Assembly: GCA_964518305.1 (NCBI GenBank)
Contig: CAZFDK010000009.1
Location: 1-64,000, forward strand
Origin: Caribbeanibacter sp964518305
Lineage (GTDB): Bacteria; Gemmatimonadota; Gemmatimonadetes; Palauibacterales; Palauibacteraceae
Reading direction: 5' to 3'
DNA: 64,000 nucleotides
Numbering within the stretch: position 1 is the first letter of the stretch; every line of letters starts with the position of its first letter. The translations under genes were made by a program, and so were the position numbers. Shown piece by piece: positions 50,031 through 61,343 of this stretch. The notes under the pieces were generated by a model. That model was not told where the DNA came from. It saw nothing but the letters and a program-made list of their open reading frames with translations, and did not search any database.

Positions 50031-50861
50031 GTGCAGTGGTGGTGCTCGGCCCAGTCGGGTTACTGGAGCTGGGCGTGGCAGCCCTACGCGGGTGTCTGGA
50101 TCCTGGTGGCCGGCCTGGCGCTGGCCTACTGGCTCACGTGGCGCCGCCTCGGGCCGGAGGAGCGGGCGGGCGGGGAGCCCTTCTCCTTCGCCCTGGGCCT
50201 CTTCCTGCTCTGGGTGTCCCTGGACTGGCCGCTGGCCGCCCTGGGCGCCACCTACCTGGCCACCGCCCACATGGTGCAGTACACGCTCGTCGCGATGGCG
50301 GCCGCGCCGCTCATGCTGCGGGGGATCCCGGACGTAGCCCTGCGTCGGGCCGTCGATGCGGGGGCGGCGGGGCGGCTCCTGGAGACGGCGACGCGCCCGG
50401 TCGCGGCGTTCCTGCTCTTCAACGTGGTGCTGGTCGGCACCCACTGGCCCGTGGTCCTCGACACGCTCATGGCCACCCAGCTCGGCTCCTTCGTCCTCGA
50501 CGCCCTGTGGCTCGTGAGCGGCGTGCTCTTCTGGTGGCCCATCGTCTCGCCGGTCCCCGCTCGGCCGGGCTTCCGGGAGCTCTGGAAGCTCGCCTATCTC
50601 TTCCTGAACACCATCCCCGCCACCATCGTGGGCCTCATGCTGGTCTATGCCGAGTACCCGGCCTACGCCACCTACGAGCTGGCGCCCCCGGTCTTCGGGG
50701 CGCCCGCTCTGGCCGACCAGCAGGTGGCGGGTCTGGTGATGAAGTTCGGCGGCGGGCTCATCCTGTGGTCCGTCATGGGCGTCATTTTCTTCCGCTGGTA
50801 CCGGGAGGAGTCGGAGGAGGCGGGCGCCGCCGTGCCCGCGGACGTCGGGGCGAGCAGCTGA
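50031..50861 (+). CDS. ctaG: cytochrome c oxidase assembly factor CtaG (caa3-type)
   Basis: A 276-aa membrane protein with about seven segments, starting MQWWCSAQSGYWSW. The caa3_CtaG family features HMVQYTLVAMAAAPLMLRG and the late PLADQQ-like segment (ALADQQVAGLVMKFGG) are present. It aids copper insertion into CuB of heme-copper oxidases. GTG start with GGGAGGGAG. No oxidase subunit genes are in the window. Confidence 0.9.
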   Translation: MQWWCSAQSGYWSWAWQPYAGVWILVAGLALAYWLTWRRLGPEERAGGEPFSFALGLFLLWVSLDWPLAALGATYLATAHMVQYTLVAMAAAPLMLRGIPDVALRRAVDAGAAGRLLETATRPVAAFLLFNVVLVGTHWPVVLDTLMATQLGSFVLDALWLVSGVLFWWPIVSPVPARPGFRELWKLAYLFLNTIPATIVGLMLVYAEYPAYATYELAPPVFGAPALADQQVAGLVMKFGGGLILWSVMGVIFFRWYREESEEAGAAVPADVGASS

Positions 50862-50864
50862 GCG

Positions 50865-50879
50865 GACGGGAATCCCGTC
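50865..50879. terminator. small hairpin between convergent genes
   Basis: GACGGG-AAT-CCCGTC between the ctaG stop and the barrel-protein stop. Six-bp stem, no T-run, so at best a weak bidirectional terminator. Confidence 0.3.
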
Positions 50880-50904
50880 GGCGGAGCTGAAGCGGCCCGG
50901 GGCG

Positions 50905-53064
50905 TCAGAGTAGGTGCCAGAACTCCGGATCCACCGACACGTTCAGACTCCACTGTCCGTCGCGGAGGCCCCGGTCCACGTTCACCCGAAGCAGGTCCCA
51001 GAGGAGCCCCAGGCCGGCGCCGACCGAGGGCCGGATGCCGTCGCTCTCACTGATGCCCAGCCGGCGGGCGGCCCGCCGCCCCGGCCCGTCGATTCCGGCC
51101 CAACCGGCGGAGGCGCGGACCCGGGCCCGCAGCCACGGCGGCACCAGGTCGATGGCGGCACCGAGCTGGCCGAGCAGGATCCGGTCGCCGCCCCAGGGAC
51201 GGAAGCGGTACCCGGGCACGGTGCCACGGCCGCCGAGGAGGAAGAGGCGCTGGGCGGGGAGGTCGCCGCCGGATGCTCCGGCGGCCAGGCGGAGGTCCCA
51301 CGCCACGGGCTGATCCGTCGGCGAGGGGCTCCGGCCCTCCACCCGCAGCAGGGCCCGGCTGTAGCCGAAGTCGCCGGCCTCGCCGCTGGCTCCCTCTCCC
51401 GACAGGTTCGCCCGCCAGCCGGCGCCCAGGAGGCGACCGAGGGGCGCCTCGAGCCTGGCGTCCAGCCGGACGCTCGTTCCCTCCCGGACGGGGCGGATCG
51501 GCGGGAGCTCCGACCCCGACTGGGGCCCCGGGACCTCCCCGGCGGCGGTGTGCTCCTCCCAGGCTGCGCCGAGGCGAAGAATCCCGCCGCCGACGCGGAA
51601 GCGCCAGGCCGCCTCGAGGCCGGAGCGAAACCACGGATCCCGGTAGTCGCCGTTCCCGGCCAGGGCCGAGATGGAGCCCGTCACCCCGGAGGACGCGGTG
51701 AAGGGGCCGATGTCGGAGAGGCAGCGGAGACAGCCTTCCAGGACCGGCCCGCTCCGGCCTTCGCCGCCCACGGCGACTCGGGCCTCCGGCCGTTCCGCTC
51801 CGAACGGATAGCCGGCCCAGGCCGAAGCCTCCCAGCCAGCACCCCGGTGGCGGACGCCGGCTCCGATCAGCACGCCCTCACCGCGGCGTACCCGGAGGGC
51901 GTGTGAGGCGTCGGTGAGGTACAGCCTGGATGGGGCGAGCCCCGACAGGGTCCTCCGCCCCACCAGGCGACGGGCGCGCTCGCGAACCTCCTCCAGGTTC
52001 ACCTCACCGGTGGCCGGCTGCGTCGGCCCACCGACCGGGCCCTCGAAGAGCCCGCGATCCCAGCCCTCGTACCGTGCCAGGACGGAGTCCGGCAGGCTCA
52101 CCAGCCGCTCCCCGGGCGTCACCTCCACCGGCTCCCCGGGGTTGAGCCGGTAGCCGGTGACCCGAAAGCGGGTCCGGATCGTCCCGCCGGCCGGCACGTC
52201 CAGCCAGGTGGCCTGCCGGTGGACCTCGGTGGTCTGGCGCACGGGCAGCCAGTATTCGCCGTCGATGAGGCCCGACTCCAGGTCGACGGAGATGTGCTCG
52301 AGCTGGGGGTCGCGGTAGGAGGAGGGAGTGAAGGTCACGGAGAGGCGGGCCACGGCGGGCTCGTCTCCGTCCACGAAGATCTCGCCCACCACTGCCGGAC
52401 GGTCCGCGTCCCGGGGGCGCACCTGGAGGCGGTAGAGGCGCCGGCGCTCGCCGGCGAGCCCGACCTCGAGGGAGTCCTCCAGCCGATACTCGTAGACCGG
52501 GAGTCCGCGCGGAGAGGTCGGGTGAGGGACGTTCCGCAGTTCGGTGCCGCGGCCCATGGAGATGGTGCTGTCGAAGTTCTCCAGGAGCACCCGCAGGTGG
52601 TCGGCGTGGTAACGGATTTCGGTGGGCAGGAGGTTCTCCGACCGCCGCCCCACGACGGTCTGCCGCGAGTATCCGGGATGCCGCCAGGCGATCCGGAGCG
52701 CCACCTGATCGGCTCGGACGAGGCGCGTGCCGCCCGGTGTACCGAGGAGGGAGGCCGCCGGCCCCGGGTCGAAGAGAAAGTAGGTGTGGCCCTCGGCCCG
52801 GGCCCGGAAGGCGCGCAGGGTCGTGTCGCCGTAGGGGTGTCGACGCCGCGCCTGCGCGACCCTGCGGACGAGCTCCCGCGCCCGGGGACCATCCCAGTCG
52901 CCGGCTTTCCCGGCGGCGGGCACCGTGTCGGCCACGGTCTGCTGCGGAGTCGGCGCGCCAGCGGGCGAGGGCTCGGCCAGGGCGTCCGGTGCGCCGAGAA
53001 GTGCCGTCAGCGCCGCGACGAGGAACGCGCGGGGGAGAGGCGCATCCGGCGCCGGAGCGCTCAC
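50905..53064 (-). CDS. outer-membrane beta-barrel protein (Omp85-like C-terminus)
   Basis: About 719 aa. Signal peptide (ending ALAEP), a periplasmic beta-rich half (about 50-370) and a barrel. The C-terminal part GGRGTVPGYRFRPWGGDR resembles the conserved RGY loop of Omp85/TpsB barrels, and the protein ends in an aromatic/Leu residue pattern (EFWHLL). No POTRA domains are obvious, so it is not BamA itself. GTG at 53064 lies 19 bases after the kinase stop; they form an operon. The substrate or role is unknown. Confidence 0.65.
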   Translation of the reverse strand: MSAPAPDAPLPRAFLVAALTALLGAPDALAEPSPAGAPTPQQTVADTVPAAGKAGDWDGPRARELVRRVAQARRRHPYGDTTLRAFRARAEGHTYFLFDPGPAASLLGTPGGTRLVRADQVALRIAWRHPGYSRQTVVGRRSENLLPTEIRYHADHLRVLLENFDSTISMGRGTELRNVPHPTSPRGLPVYEYRLEDSLEVGLAGERRRLYRLQVRPRDADRPAVVGEIFVDGDEPAVARLSVTFTPSSYRDPQLEHISVDLESGLIDGEYWLPVRQTTEVHRQATWLDVPAGGTIRTRFRVTGYRLNPGEPVEVTPGERLVSLPDSVLARYEGWDRGLFEGPVGGPTQPATGEVNLEEVRERARRLVGRRTLSGLAPSRLYLTDASHALRVRRGEGVLIGAGVRHRGAGWEASAWAGYPFGAERPEARVAVGGEGRSGPVLEGCLRCLSDIGPFTASSGVTGSISALAGNGDYRDPWFRSGLEAAWRFRVGGGILRLGAAWEEHTAAGEVPGPQSGSELPPIRPVREGTSVRLDARLEAPLGRLLGAGWRANLSGEGASGEAGDFGYSRALLRVEGRSPSPTDQPVAWDLRLAAGASGGDLPAQRLFLLGGRGTVPGYRFRPWGGDRILLGQLGAAIDLVPPWLRARVRASAGWAGIDGPGRRAARRLGISESDGIRPSVGAGLGLLWDLLRVNVDRGLRDGQWSLNVSVDPEFWHLL

Positions 53065-53083
53065 GGGCGGAGACTGTGCGCGG

Positions 53084-54376
53084 TCAGCCGGCCTCCGGCA
53101 GGTAGAGCCGGAAGACGGATCCCTCGGAGGAGGCGCGATGGACGAGCAGGTCGCCGCACTGGAGCTGGGCCAGGCGCCGGGCGATGGCGAGGCCGAGACC
53201 CGTGCCACCGGCGGTGCGGCTGAGCACGTCCGTCGCCTGCTCGAAGGGCTCGAACACCCGCTCCACGTCCTGGAGGGCCAGGCCGGCGCCCGTGTCGCTC
53301 ACGTCGAAGCCGACGAATTCCCGCTCCCCCCTTCCGGTCTCGGATGCGTTCGGCGGCTCCGCGCGCCGCACGGTGACCCCGATCGTGCCGCCGTCGCTGT
53401 ACTTGACCGCGTTGGCGAGCAGCTTCAGGAGGATCTGTCGGCAGCGCGCGAAGTCGGCTTCCACCTCCACCTCCTCCGGCACGGATACAGCGAGCTCCAG
53501 CTCGGCGTCCTCGGCCACAGCCGACGAGATCGTCTCCGCGGCCTCCTCCACCAGGTCCGCCGGCCGGAACCGCTGGATCTCCAGCTCCGGGTCACCGGTC
53601 TCGATCTTCGCGAAGTCGATCATGTCGTTGATCAGCGACAGCAGCCCCCGACCCGCCTCCAGCGACCGGTCGACGCAGTCCCTCTGCTCGTCGGTGAGAG
53701 GGCCGCGCAGCTCGGCCTCGAGCAGGGACAGCTGGCTGAGGATCACATTGAGCGGCGTCCGGAGCTCGTGGCTCACCAGGGCCAGCACGCGGGATTTGGT
53801 CTCCAGCTCGGATCGCAGGAACCGGTTGGCCTGCTCCACGGTGCGGACGCGGCTCAGCGGGGTGACGAACCACACGTACCGTCGCTGGTCGGGCGACAGC
53901 GAGACGCTCACGCCCCGGAGGAGGACCGACCGCTCCTCGCCCTCCCGGTCCACGAGCTCCGCTTCCATGCGGGCGCTGCTCACGGTGGACAGCATGGTCC
54001 GGAGCTCCGCGAAGCTCGGGAGCTCCATGAGACCCAGGGCGCGGTCCGCCGGCTCGCCCACGAGCCCGGCGGGCTCGGACCCGGCGGCCGCCGCGAGCCC
54101 GCGGCTGATGAAGCGGATCGTCCCCGCGTCGTCGGCGATCAGGGCGTCGTCCCGGGTGCCCTCGAGCAGGGCGCGGCACAGGGCCGCCTCCTCGGGCTCC
54201 TCCAGCGCCGCCGGCGAGCGTGGGGGCGACTCGCCGGATCCGTCGGTCGAGGTCGGTGCGCCCACCTGCCACCCCCGCTCCCGGGCCCGGGCCAGCAACC
54301 GCTCCCGCTCCTCCTCGTCCTGAGGGCGGACCACGACGGGGGCGGGCTCGGGGCTCGAACCGGTGTCTGAGGTCAA
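53084..54376 (-). CDS. soluble PAS-domain sensor histidine kinase
   Basis: About 430 aa with no membrane segment. A PAS-like domain (about 65-175) precedes the HisKA H-box VSHELRTPLN (His203 from the chosen start), N-box LLANAVKYS, DTGAGL, FEPFEQ and GGTGLGLAIARRL. The start is uncertain: TTG at 54376 is used; TTG at 54436 and a GTG further in are alternatives. No response regulator is adjacent. It precedes the barrel-protein gene on the same strand. Confidence 0.85.
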   Translation of the reverse strand: MTSDTGSSPEPAPVVVRPQDEEERERLLARARERGWQVGAPTSTDGSGESPPRSPAALEEPEEAALCRALLEGTRDDALIADDAGTIRFISRGLAAAAGSEPAGLVGEPADRALGLMELPSFAELRTMLSTVSSARMEAELVDREGEERSVLLRGVSVSLSPDQRRYVWFVTPLSRVRTVEQANRFLRSELETKSRVLALVSHELRTPLNVILSQLSLLEAELRGPLTDEQRDCVDRSLEAGRGLLSLINDMIDFAKIETGDPELEIQRFRPADLVEEAAETISSAVAEDAELELAVSVPEEVEVEADFARCRQILLKLLANAVKYSDGGTIGVTVRRAEPPNASETGRGEREFVGFDVSDTGAGLALQDVERVFEPFEQATDVLSRTAGGTGLGLAIARRLAQLQCGDLLVHRASSEGSVFRLYLPEAG

Positions 54377-54485
54377 CGGGAAGTGGCTGGCTGGGAGGAG
54401 GTGAGCGCGGTGAGGCCGAACGCCTCTCGGACCCAAATAGTGGCAAGAGGCGGGCCAGGCCCGGCCCGGCGCGTCGCCCTCCCGG

Positions 54486-54902
54486 TCAGACGCCGGGGAA
54501 GAGGTCCTCCTGGGAGTCGTCCCCGGCCTCGCCGGGATTGCCCTCGCGGTCGCCGGTCACGGACTCCAGCCGGCGGATCCAGTGCTCCAGGTCGAGCCCG
54601 CCCTCGCTGCGCAGCATTCGACGAAGGACCGGTGAGAGCCCGCGCAGGCGCTCCAGGAGATCGGAGGCCGCCTCCCGCGCCTCCAGGGCCCGGGAGCTCT
54701 CCCCCGCTTCGGACTGCATGTCCTCCAGGATCGCCTCCTCCGTGCGGGAGGCGATGATCGGGTCCGACTGCCCCTCGACGAAGACCTTCGTCCGGCGGCC
54801 GGGTCCGCGGTCCTCCTCGACGGGGACAAGACCCGTGATGCCGTCGGCCCGCCAGTATTTCCCGTATCCGAGGTGTACCATCCGTCCGGACCTGATCTCC
54901 AC
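54486..54902 (-). CDS. small protein of unknown function, faintly RemA-like N-terminus
   Basis: 138 aa. The N-terminal about 60 residues (VHLGYGKYWRADGITGLVPV ... GRRTKVFVE) share the GYG-x-I-x-V and GRRT-x-V pattern of the RemA/DUF370 DNA-binding family, but the match is weak. The rest is an acidic helical region (RTEEAILEDMQSEAGESSRAL) and a disordered tail. GTG at 54902 has GGAGGT 10 bases upstream; ATG at 54881 is an alternative. Lies upstream of the kinase gene on the same strand, with 109 bases between. Confidence 0.6.
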   Translation of the reverse strand: MEIRSGRMVHLGYGKYWRADGITGLVPVEEDRGPGRRTKVFVEGQSDPIIASRTEEAILEDMQSEAGESSRALEAREAASDLLERLRGLSPVLRRMLRSEGGLDLEHWIRRLESVTGDREGNPGEAGDDSQEDLFPGV

Positions 54903-54966
54903 GGAAACGACACCTCCGGTGGAAGCGGGGTCTTCGGCGACCTGTTCGCGGCGAGCGACGCCGGTG

Positions 54967-54996
54967 AATGTGGAGCACGCCGTCGAGGGGTGTCAA
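54967..54996 (-). promoter_or_regulatory. putative promoter of the small protein/kinase/barrel genes
   Basis: Read leftward: TTGACA (54991-54996), 18-base spacer, CACATT (54967-54972). A rightward TATCAT at 55015-55020 may be the -10 for maeB, so the 199-base gap holds divergent promoters. Confidence 0.45.
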
Positions 54997-55101
54997 GAAA
55001 GGCCCCGCGTCGCCTATCATTGCAGTTCGCCCCGGGCTCGCCCGGGAGGACGCGGCCCGGCGCGGGCCACCGCACTCGAAGCAGAGCGGACGGGAAGATC
55101 C

Positions 55102-57393
<2,292 letters not shown>

Positions 57394-57538
57394 GGACATT
57401 CCCGACGCCGGGCGTAGACCGACGCGCCCGTCGACTCCCCCGCCGGTCCCGACGGGGGAACCGTCCCGGTCGCGTCCCGCGCCCCGGGCCGAACGGACCG
57501 ATACGACACGAGCGCCACATTTCGAGGAGCTGACACAG

Positions 57539-59056
57539 GTGAAGATCGCCGCCGACCCGAATCCACCGAACAGAAGCGTCATCGAGAACCCGAGCCGGGA
57601 AGAGCTCCGGGAGCTCGCCAGCCACCACGAGACCACCACCGAGTACGGTAGCGCGGCCTTCGTGACCGAGGCCCGGTCTCGCACCGCAGAGGCCACACGA
57701 AGCACGGTGGACGGCGAGGTCACCGAGGAGGATCTGGCCACCATCGATCGGGTCCACCAGTACCTGGAGGACGCGCAGCTGATTCGGCTCGACCGGAAGA
57801 TCGGGACGGAGAACCGCTACGGCTCGTATCACTGCCGGCTCTTCGTGACGAAGGAGTTCGCTCGCCTGGCGCTCATGCTCCACGGAAGCCTGGAGCCGGC
57901 GGAAGACCCGGAGGGCGAGCCGGACTTCGTGACCATCGACGTCCCGGAGTGGCCCGGCGACCGTGCCATCCTGGTCGACACGGAGACGGGCGCCACCTAC
58001 GTGCTCAACTCCGACTACTTCGGCGAGATCAAGAAGTCCTTCCTCCGGCAGACCATGTACCGTGCGAAGCAGGACGGCCACCTGGGCCTGCACGCCGGGA
58101 GCAAGGTGGTCCGGGCGCGGAGCAGCGAGACGGGCGATCTCCGGGACCGCGGCTACCTCTTCTTCGGCCTCAGCGGGACCGGGAAGACCAGCCTCACCTG
58201 CCACGACTACGAGATGGACACCGAGGAGGGCGAGCTCGTCCGGGTCCGGCAGGACGACGTCGTGGTGCTCACCGAGGACGCCTTCTGCAAGGGCACCGAG
58301 GGCGGCGGCTTCTACATCAAGACCGACGGGCTGAGCCCCGACGACCAGGAGGCCCTGTACCAGGCGGCCATCAGCTCGAAGGCCCTCATGGAGAACGTGT
58401 GGGTGGAGGACGACGGGACGGTGGACTTCTTCAACTCGAAGCTCACCAAGAACGGGCGGGCCATCGTCCCCATCAACGAGGTGAAGAACACCGACGACAC
58501 CATCGACGTCCCGGATATCACGGACATCTTCTTCATCACGCGGAATCCGCTCGTCCCGGCCGTCGGCCGGCTCACGCCCGAGCAGGCGGCGGTGGCCTTC
58601 ATGCTCGGTGAGTCGATCAAGACCTCCGCCGCGGATCCCGACGCCGAGGGCGAGCAGGTGCGTGTCGTGGGCACGAACCCCTTCATCGTCGGCCCCGCCG
58701 GTGAGGAGGGGGACATCTTCCATGACCTCCTGACCCAGAACCCGGACCTCCACTGCTACATCCTCAACACCGGGCGCATCGGCGAGGGGGACCAGGCCGC
58801 CGACATCAGGATCCAGGACACCGTGGCCATCCTCCGGGCCATCGCCCGGGAGGCCGTGGAGTGGACCGGGGACGAGACCCTGGGCTTCGAGGTCCCCGAG
58901 TCGGTGCCCCACGTGGCGCCGTCGAAGTTCCGCCTGCGGGATCACTACGAGCAGGAGGAGCTGGATCGGAAGCTCGGCGAGCTCCGGAGCCAGCGCCGGG
59001 AGTGGCTGGACGGCTTCAGGGAGTTCCCCGACCACCTGGCGGAGGCGCTGTACTGA
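57539..59056 (+). CDS. pckA: phosphoenolpyruvate carboxykinase (ATP)
   Basis: 505 aa. The kinase P-loop GLSGTGKTSL is clear, with the ATP-PEPCK blocks TDGLSPDDQEALYQAA, FNSKLTKNGRAIVPINEV and FITRNPLVPAVGRLTPEQAA. Start GTG at 57539 was chosen for GAGGAG 9 bases upstream; the frame is open back into maeB but that part is Pro/Arg-rich and unconserved. Converts oxaloacetate + ATP to PEP + CO2. With maeB it balances the PEP-pyruvate-oxaloacetate node. Confidence 0.93.
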   Translation: MKIAADPNPPNRSVIENPSREELRELASHHETTTEYGSAAFVTEARSRTAEATRSTVDGEVTEEDLATIDRVHQYLEDAQLIRLDRKIGTENRYGSYHCRLFVTKEFARLALMLHGSLEPAEDPEGEPDFVTIDVPEWPGDRAILVDTETGATYVLNSDYFGEIKKSFLRQTMYRAKQDGHLGLHAGSKVVRARSSETGDLRDRGYLFFGLSGTGKTSLTCHDYEMDTEEGELVRVRQDDVVVLTEDAFCKGTEGGGFYIKTDGLSPDDQEALYQAAISSKALMENVWVEDDGTVDFFNSKLTKNGRAIVPINEVKNTDDTIDVPDITDIFFITRNPLVPAVGRLTPEQAAVAFMLGESIKTSAADPDAEGEQVRVVGTNPFIVGPAGEEGDIFHDLLTQNPDLHCYILNTGRIGEGDQAADIRIQDTVAILRAIAREAVEWTGDETLGFEVPESVPHVAPSKFRLRDHYEQEELDRKLGELRSQRREWLDGFREFPDHLAEALY

Positions 59057-59078
59057 CGGCCGACCCGTCGACGGCCCG

Positions 59079-60416
59079 GTGAGCCGAGAGGGGCGGTTGC
59101 GGGCCCGGACGGTCCGGGACCCGCTGTGGCAGAACATCCGCCTGGCCCCCGAGGCCGCCGCGGTGGTGGACACGCCGGAGTTCCAGAGGCTCCGGCGTGT
59201 GAAGCAGCTGGGCCTCGCCCACCTGGTCTATCCAGGGGCCGTCCACACCCGCTTCCTGCACGCGCTGGGCGTCTACCACCTCACCCGGCGCGCCCTCTCG
59301 CGCCTGGACGAGAACGGCGAGCTGAATCTGCTGACGCCGGGCGAGCGCGAGGTCCTGCCCGTGATCGCCCTGGCGGCGCTCCTCCACGACGTCGGCCACT
59401 ACGCCTTCTCCCACGCCATGGAGGAGCTCGAGACCGGGTGGATCCCGGGCCACCACGAGGAGGTAGCCGAGCGCTTCCTCACCGCCCCCTCCATACAGCG
59501 GGCCCTGAAGCGCGTCCACCCGGACGCTCCGGCCCGCATCGACGAGCTGATCCGCGGCGAGTCCTCCCATCCGCTGCAGGGTCTGGTGGCGGGGTCCCTG
59601 GATCTGGACAAGATCGACTACCTCCGCCGGGACTCCCTCTTCTGCGGTGTGCCCTACGGCAACGTCGACGTGGACCGCCTGCTGGACGCGCTCACCGTGG
59701 CGCGTCATCCCGACGGCGACGGTCCCGAGGTCGCCGTCACCGAGAAGGGCATCTCGGCACTGGAGTCGCTGCTCTTCTCCAAGTACCAGATGTTCCGGAA
59801 CGTCTACTGGCACCACGCCGTGCGCGCGGCCACCGCCGCCTTCCGCCGGCTGGTGGAGACGGCGCTGGAAGCCAGCCTCCTCTCCCGGGACGAGCTTCCC
59901 GGCCGCACCGACGATCAGCTGATGAACCTCCTCGGACGCCGGGCGTCGGAAGAGGACTCCGACGTGGTGAGCCGTCTGCGCGGGGCGCTGATGGACCGAC
60001 GGCTTCCGAAGCGTCTGATCGAGCTCTTCGGCGACGAGCTGCCGGACGGCATCGCACCCTGGGTGGAGAGCCGCCCGTCGCTGGTCCGAAAGCTGGAGCG
60101 AAGGCTCGAGAAGGACTGGGGGCGCGAGCCCGGGACCGTGTTCATCGACTACCCTTCTTATCCCGGCATGCTGGAGCTCCGCATCCTGCTGGTCCGGCGG
60201 AGCGGCGACGTGCAGCGCCTGACCTCCTCGGGGGAGAAGGGGCTCATCGACCTGCCCCGCCTCGGGCGCTCCCTGCACCATGCCGCCCGCGTCTTCCGCG
60301 TCTTCTCACTGGACCCGACGCCGGAGCGCAAGGATCCGGGCCCGCTGCTGGAGCTGCTGGAGGCATCGGCGGGGGAGGTCGAGCAGCGGCTGGAGACGGA
60401 CCGGGCGCTGTACTGA
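59079..60416 (+). CDS. HD-domain phosphohydrolase (SAMHD1/YwfO-like)
   Basis: 445 aa. N-terminal entry RDPLWQNIRL and EFQRLRRVKQLG, then metal-binding H...HD...D: HTRFLHALG, LLHDVGHYAFSHAME and SLDLDKIDYLRRD. This is the dNTP triphosphohydrolase-like branch including SAMHD1 and bacterial YwfO. GTG at 59079, 22 bases after pckA. Likely nucleotide hydrolase; the substrate is unproven. Confidence 0.85.
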   Translation: MSREGRLRARTVRDPLWQNIRLAPEAAAVVDTPEFQRLRRVKQLGLAHLVYPGAVHTRFLHALGVYHLTRRALSRLDENGELNLLTPGEREVLPVIALAALLHDVGHYAFSHAMEELETGWIPGHHEEVAERFLTAPSIQRALKRVHPDAPARIDELIRGESSHPLQGLVAGSLDLDKIDYLRRDSLFCGVPYGNVDVDRLLDALTVARHPDGDGPEVAVTEKGISALESLLFSKYQMFRNVYWHHAVRAATAAFRRLVETALEASLLSRDELPGRTDDQLMNLLGRRASEEDSDVVSRLRGALMDRRLPKRLIELFGDELPDGIAPWVESRPSLVRKLERRLEKDWGREPGTVFIDYPSYPGMLELRILLVRRSGDVQRLTSSGEKGLIDLPRLGRSLHHAARVFRVFSLDPTPERKDPGPLLELLEASAGEVEQRLETDRALY

Positions 60417-60432
60417 GTTCCCGCCTGCCGCG

Positions 60433-61188
60433 CTACGGATCCTGGCCGCAGAACCGCACCAGCACCACGGTGATGTTGTCCCGACCGCCGCTCCGGTTCG
60501 CGGCACTGACCAGCCGGTCGGCCAGGTCGTCGAGGTTGGCTTCGGGTCCGGGGGCCGACTCTGAGAGCAGCGACTCGAGCTCGGCATGCGGTAGCATGTC
60601 GGTGAGCCCGTCGGAGCAGAGCAGATACAGGTCGCCGGCTTCAGCCCGACCCTCCTCCACGTCCACCTCCACGTCCCGGGACGTGCCGAGGGCGCGCTCC
60701 AGGACGCTGGACATGGGGTGCCGGCGCGCTTCCTCTCGGGTGAGTTCCCCGGCGGCGACCCGCTTTCCGACCCAGGAGTGGTCGGTGGTGACCTGCCGCA
60801 GCTCGTCGTCGCGGCAGAGGTAGGCCCGGCTGTCGCCCACGTGGCCGATTCGCCACCGGCCGTCGGGGGCGAGCGTCAGGGCGGTGAGGGTGGTCCCCAT
60901 GCCGGAGCGGCCGGGATTCTCGTCCGCGTCGCGCAGGATCGTGCGGTTGGCCTCTCGCACGACCTCGGTCACCTGCTCGGCAGGAGGGAGGCCGCCGTCG
61001 CCGGCGAGGCGTTGCTCCAGCGTCTCCACGGCCAGCCGGGAGGCGATCTCGCCGGCGGCGTGTCCTCCCATGCCGTCGGCGACGGCGAAAAGGCCGTCCT
61101 CGGGGAGCTCCAGGACCGAGTCCTCGTTGCTGTCCCGCACGCGTCCCCTGTCGGACACGGCTGCCGCGCTCCAGTTTTTATCGTCCAT
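60433..61188 (-). CDS. PP2C-family serine/threonine phosphatase (PrpC/Stp-like)
   Basis: 251 aa. All metal motifs are present: RDSNEDS, VADGMGGH, HVGDSRAYL, CSDGLTD and GGRDNITVV. Soluble. Normally reverses a Hanks-type kinase, none of which is in the window. Converges on the HD gene with 16 bases between. Confidence 0.9.
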   Translation of the reverse strand: MDDKNWSAAAVSDRGRVRDSNEDSVLELPEDGLFAVADGMGGHAAGEIASRLAVETLEQRLAGDGGLPPAEQVTEVVREANRTILRDADENPGRSGMGTTLTALTLAPDGRWRIGHVGDSRAYLCRDDELRQVTTDHSWVGKRVAAGELTREEARRHPMSSVLERALGTSRDVEVDVEEGRAEAGDLYLLCSDGLTDMLPHAELESLLSESAPGPEANLDDLADRLVSAANRSGGRDNITVVLVRFCGQDP

Positions 61189-61343
61189 CCGATCGGGGGG
61201 TCGGGGGAACGATCGTCGGGCCGGTCGGGTTCACCTATCGAGCAGAGACCGGGCCAGGCGAGGGGCACGTGTGTGACCCGCACGAGGCTCGCAGCCCCCG
61301 GTGCCGCGACCTCGAATTCCGCACCCACACCGTCCGGAGCAGG

